Of a stretch of 5,455 bases of DNA, positions 4,631 to 5,455 are shown one piece after another. The notes beneath the pieces were generated by a model. The model was not told where the DNA came from. It did no database searches and worked only from the letters and a program-made list of their open reading frames with translations. The stretch covers positions 1 to 5,455 of the forward strand of contig CAZKFG010000079.1 of the NCBI GenBank assembly GCA_964551985.1, written 5' to 3'. The DNA is from CAZKFG01 sp964551985. Lineage in GTDB: Bacteria; Bacillota; Negativicutes; Acidaminococcales; JAISLQ01. A program made the position numbers and the translations under genes. Within the stretch, counting starts at the first letter, position 1. Each line of letters begins with the position of its first letter.

Positions 4631-5455
4631 TTCTATCACCACTTTGCGATACCTTGTTATGTATGGCTTTTGTAACAGAGTCCATAAATCCGTTGCCCAT
4701 ATTTTGAAGTAATAATGAACCTACAGCTACATCAAAGTTTGTCATATTAAGTTTTTTTAGTAATTCTTGATTATTTTCCCAATATTTTTGATATGCTTTG
4801 CCTACAGGCAATTTACTTCCTACATAATAAGAAGCAAATTCTGCTGTTATATGTAATGCTTTAGTTCCAGCTGGCATATCTTCTAAGCTTAGTATATATA
4901 TTGTTTCTGTATAAGCCATTACACCTGAATGCAAAGAATAAATTGTAGCTATTTTTTTTGGTGCATTCGCTGTATCTGTAGATGTAACTGCAATTGAAGC
5001 TACTCCTGCCAAAGCAAATGATCCCATTTGTATAATATCTTTTACTTCTCCATAAACTATTTTATTGTAGCCTTTTGTCATTTGAGCTAAATTATTTAAA
5101 TGAATGGCTTTGCATAAATCTAATAGTGTATCCATTTGTTCAGGAGTACAATCTGCTACATTAAATCCTTGTTGAGATAAGACTTCACTATTAGTTTCCA
5201 GCCAAACTTTAAAAAGTGTTGAGTCTTGAGTTAAGTTTTGATATATCTCTTCTGCTTTAGCATGATTGAAATTGTTATTAGCTGTCGCACTATCGGCAAT
5301 AGAACCGCCTTGCCCTGCGTTTCCTCCGACTGTTTCGGAGACTACGCCGCCAACTATGGCAGAGATCCAGCGCATTTGTTCTGAGCTTAGTAGTGGGATA
5401 TCTTTGCCTTTTTCGTCTTTTTTGGTGAGTTTGGAGAGCTGTCCTATTAGTATTT
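4620..5455 (-). CDS. Toxin A: pretoxin plus toxin domain related to toxin B (5' end outside window)
   Basis: The frame is open from the TAA at 4622-4620 to the window edge, about 277 residues. The ATG at 5375 (MRWISAIVGG) is internal, because conserved pretoxin (ILIGQLSKLTKKDEKGKDIP) continues upstream of it. Counting from that Met, GGSIADSATANNN (23-35) is the VENN-like boundary, 36-105 is charged, and the tip has MGSFALAGVASIAVTSTDT (117-135), IATIYSLHSGVMAYTETIYI (142-161), GKAYQKYWENN (192-202) and FDVAVGSLLLQNMGNGF (214-230). These align with toxin B in order, with moderate identity. The C-terminus extends about 12 residues past the toxin B end (NKVSQSGDRNGL), where it overlaps the immunity A start. 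Through the terminal 27-base repeat it would join 1-106 to give 304 residues. A membrane-acting toxin is inferred from the hydrophobic stretches and the membrane immunity protein; the family is unknown to me. Confidence 0.8.
   Translation of the reverse strand, partial: ILIGQLSKLTKKDEKGKDIPLLSSEQMRWISAIVGGVVSETVGGNAGQGGSIADSATANNNFNHAKAEEIYQNLTQDSTLFKVWLETNSEVLSQQGFNVADCTPEQMDTLLDLCKAIHLNNLAQMTKGYNKIVYGEVKDIIQMGSFALAGVASIAVTSTDTANAPKKIATIYSLHSGVMAYTETIYILSLEDMPAGTKALHITAEFASYYVGSKLPVGKAYQKYWENNQELLKKLNMTNFDVAVGSLLLQNMGNGFMDSVTKAIHNKVSQSGDRNGL
4635..4640 (-). promoter_or_regulatory. Partial Shine-Dalgarno that decides the immunity A start
   Basis: GGTGAT, four bases before ATG 4630, matches the 3' half of AGGAGGTGATC. 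It lies inside the toxin A coding sequence, so translation of the immunity gene would begin while ribosomes finish the toxin. Confidence 0.5.
5401..5455. repeat. Pretoxin direct repeat at the right window edge
   Basis: Identical over 55 bases to 3514-3568. Its last 27 bases are also identical to bases 1-27, so the window has exact terminal direct repeats. Confidence 0.95.

Noticed and set aside
1..5455. CRISPR array or integron-like cassette array
   Set aside because: The repeats are coding pretoxin segments hundreds of bases long with gene-length spacing; there are no regular short repeats, attC-like sites or integrase.
1..5455. Complete small plasmid
   Set aside because: The identical ends permit a circle, but every substantial frame belongs to the toxin cassettes and I see no replication or mobilisation gene.

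Overview
The window is a tandem array of three polymorphic-toxin cassettes. All genes read on the minus strand, so the array runs from base 5455 down to base 1. Each cassette has a piece of the conserved pretoxin region of a CdiA/filamentous-haemagglutinin-type exoprotein, a variable C-terminal toxin, an adjacent immunity gene and a hairpin. No exoprotein N-terminus, two-partner-secretion signal or CdiB-like transporter gene is present. These therefore look like orphan ('silent') CT/immunity modules, which lie downstream of, or apart from, a full-length exoprotein gene and can replace its tip by homologous recombination. That role is inferred; the module architecture is seen directly.

The sequence looks AT-rich, most strongly in the immunity genes. 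The pretoxin wording (GGKFGEG..., ...QMRWISA..., GGSIADS.TANNN in place of VENN) suggests a diderm Firmicute of the Negativicutes, probably host-associated. This placement rests on memory of related proteins and is low to moderate confidence.

Layout in reading order. Cassette A: toxin A (4620 to beyond 5455) overlaps a two-TM immunity gene (4067-4630), followed by a hairpin at 4000-4030. Cassette B: a pretoxin remnant (about 3639-3999) is broken by a frame-shifting insertion (3639-3699), then toxin B (2763-3647), a two-TM immunity gene related to that of A (2217-2753) and a hairpin (2150-2180). Cassette C: a pretoxin stretch (1828-2145) is continuous in frame with toxin C (916-1827), then comes an unrelated, apparently soluble immunity protein (331-897) and a hairpin (260-299). 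Bases 1-240 hold the beginning of another A/B-type cassette, with a longer version of the same insertion.

The first 27 and last 27 bases are identical. Joining the ends gives one uninterrupted toxin A frame of 304 codons, with 1-106 supplying its start. The window may therefore be a contig closed on itself, either as a true 5,428-bp circle or, more likely given the absence of replication genes, as an assembly loop through a longer tandem array.

Toxins A and B are divergent members of one toxin family I do not recognise, and their immunity proteins are likewise paired homologues with two predicted membrane helices. This suggests a membrane-acting toxin. Toxin C ends in a His-containing domain that resembles BECR/EndoU/RNase A-like RNase toxins and has a soluble partner. 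The main points of interest are the A/B toxin-immunity family, the shared palindromic insertion that separates the two halves of the pretoxin region in A and B but not in C, and the hairpins whose single G-U pairs are tolerated only in minus-strand RNA.
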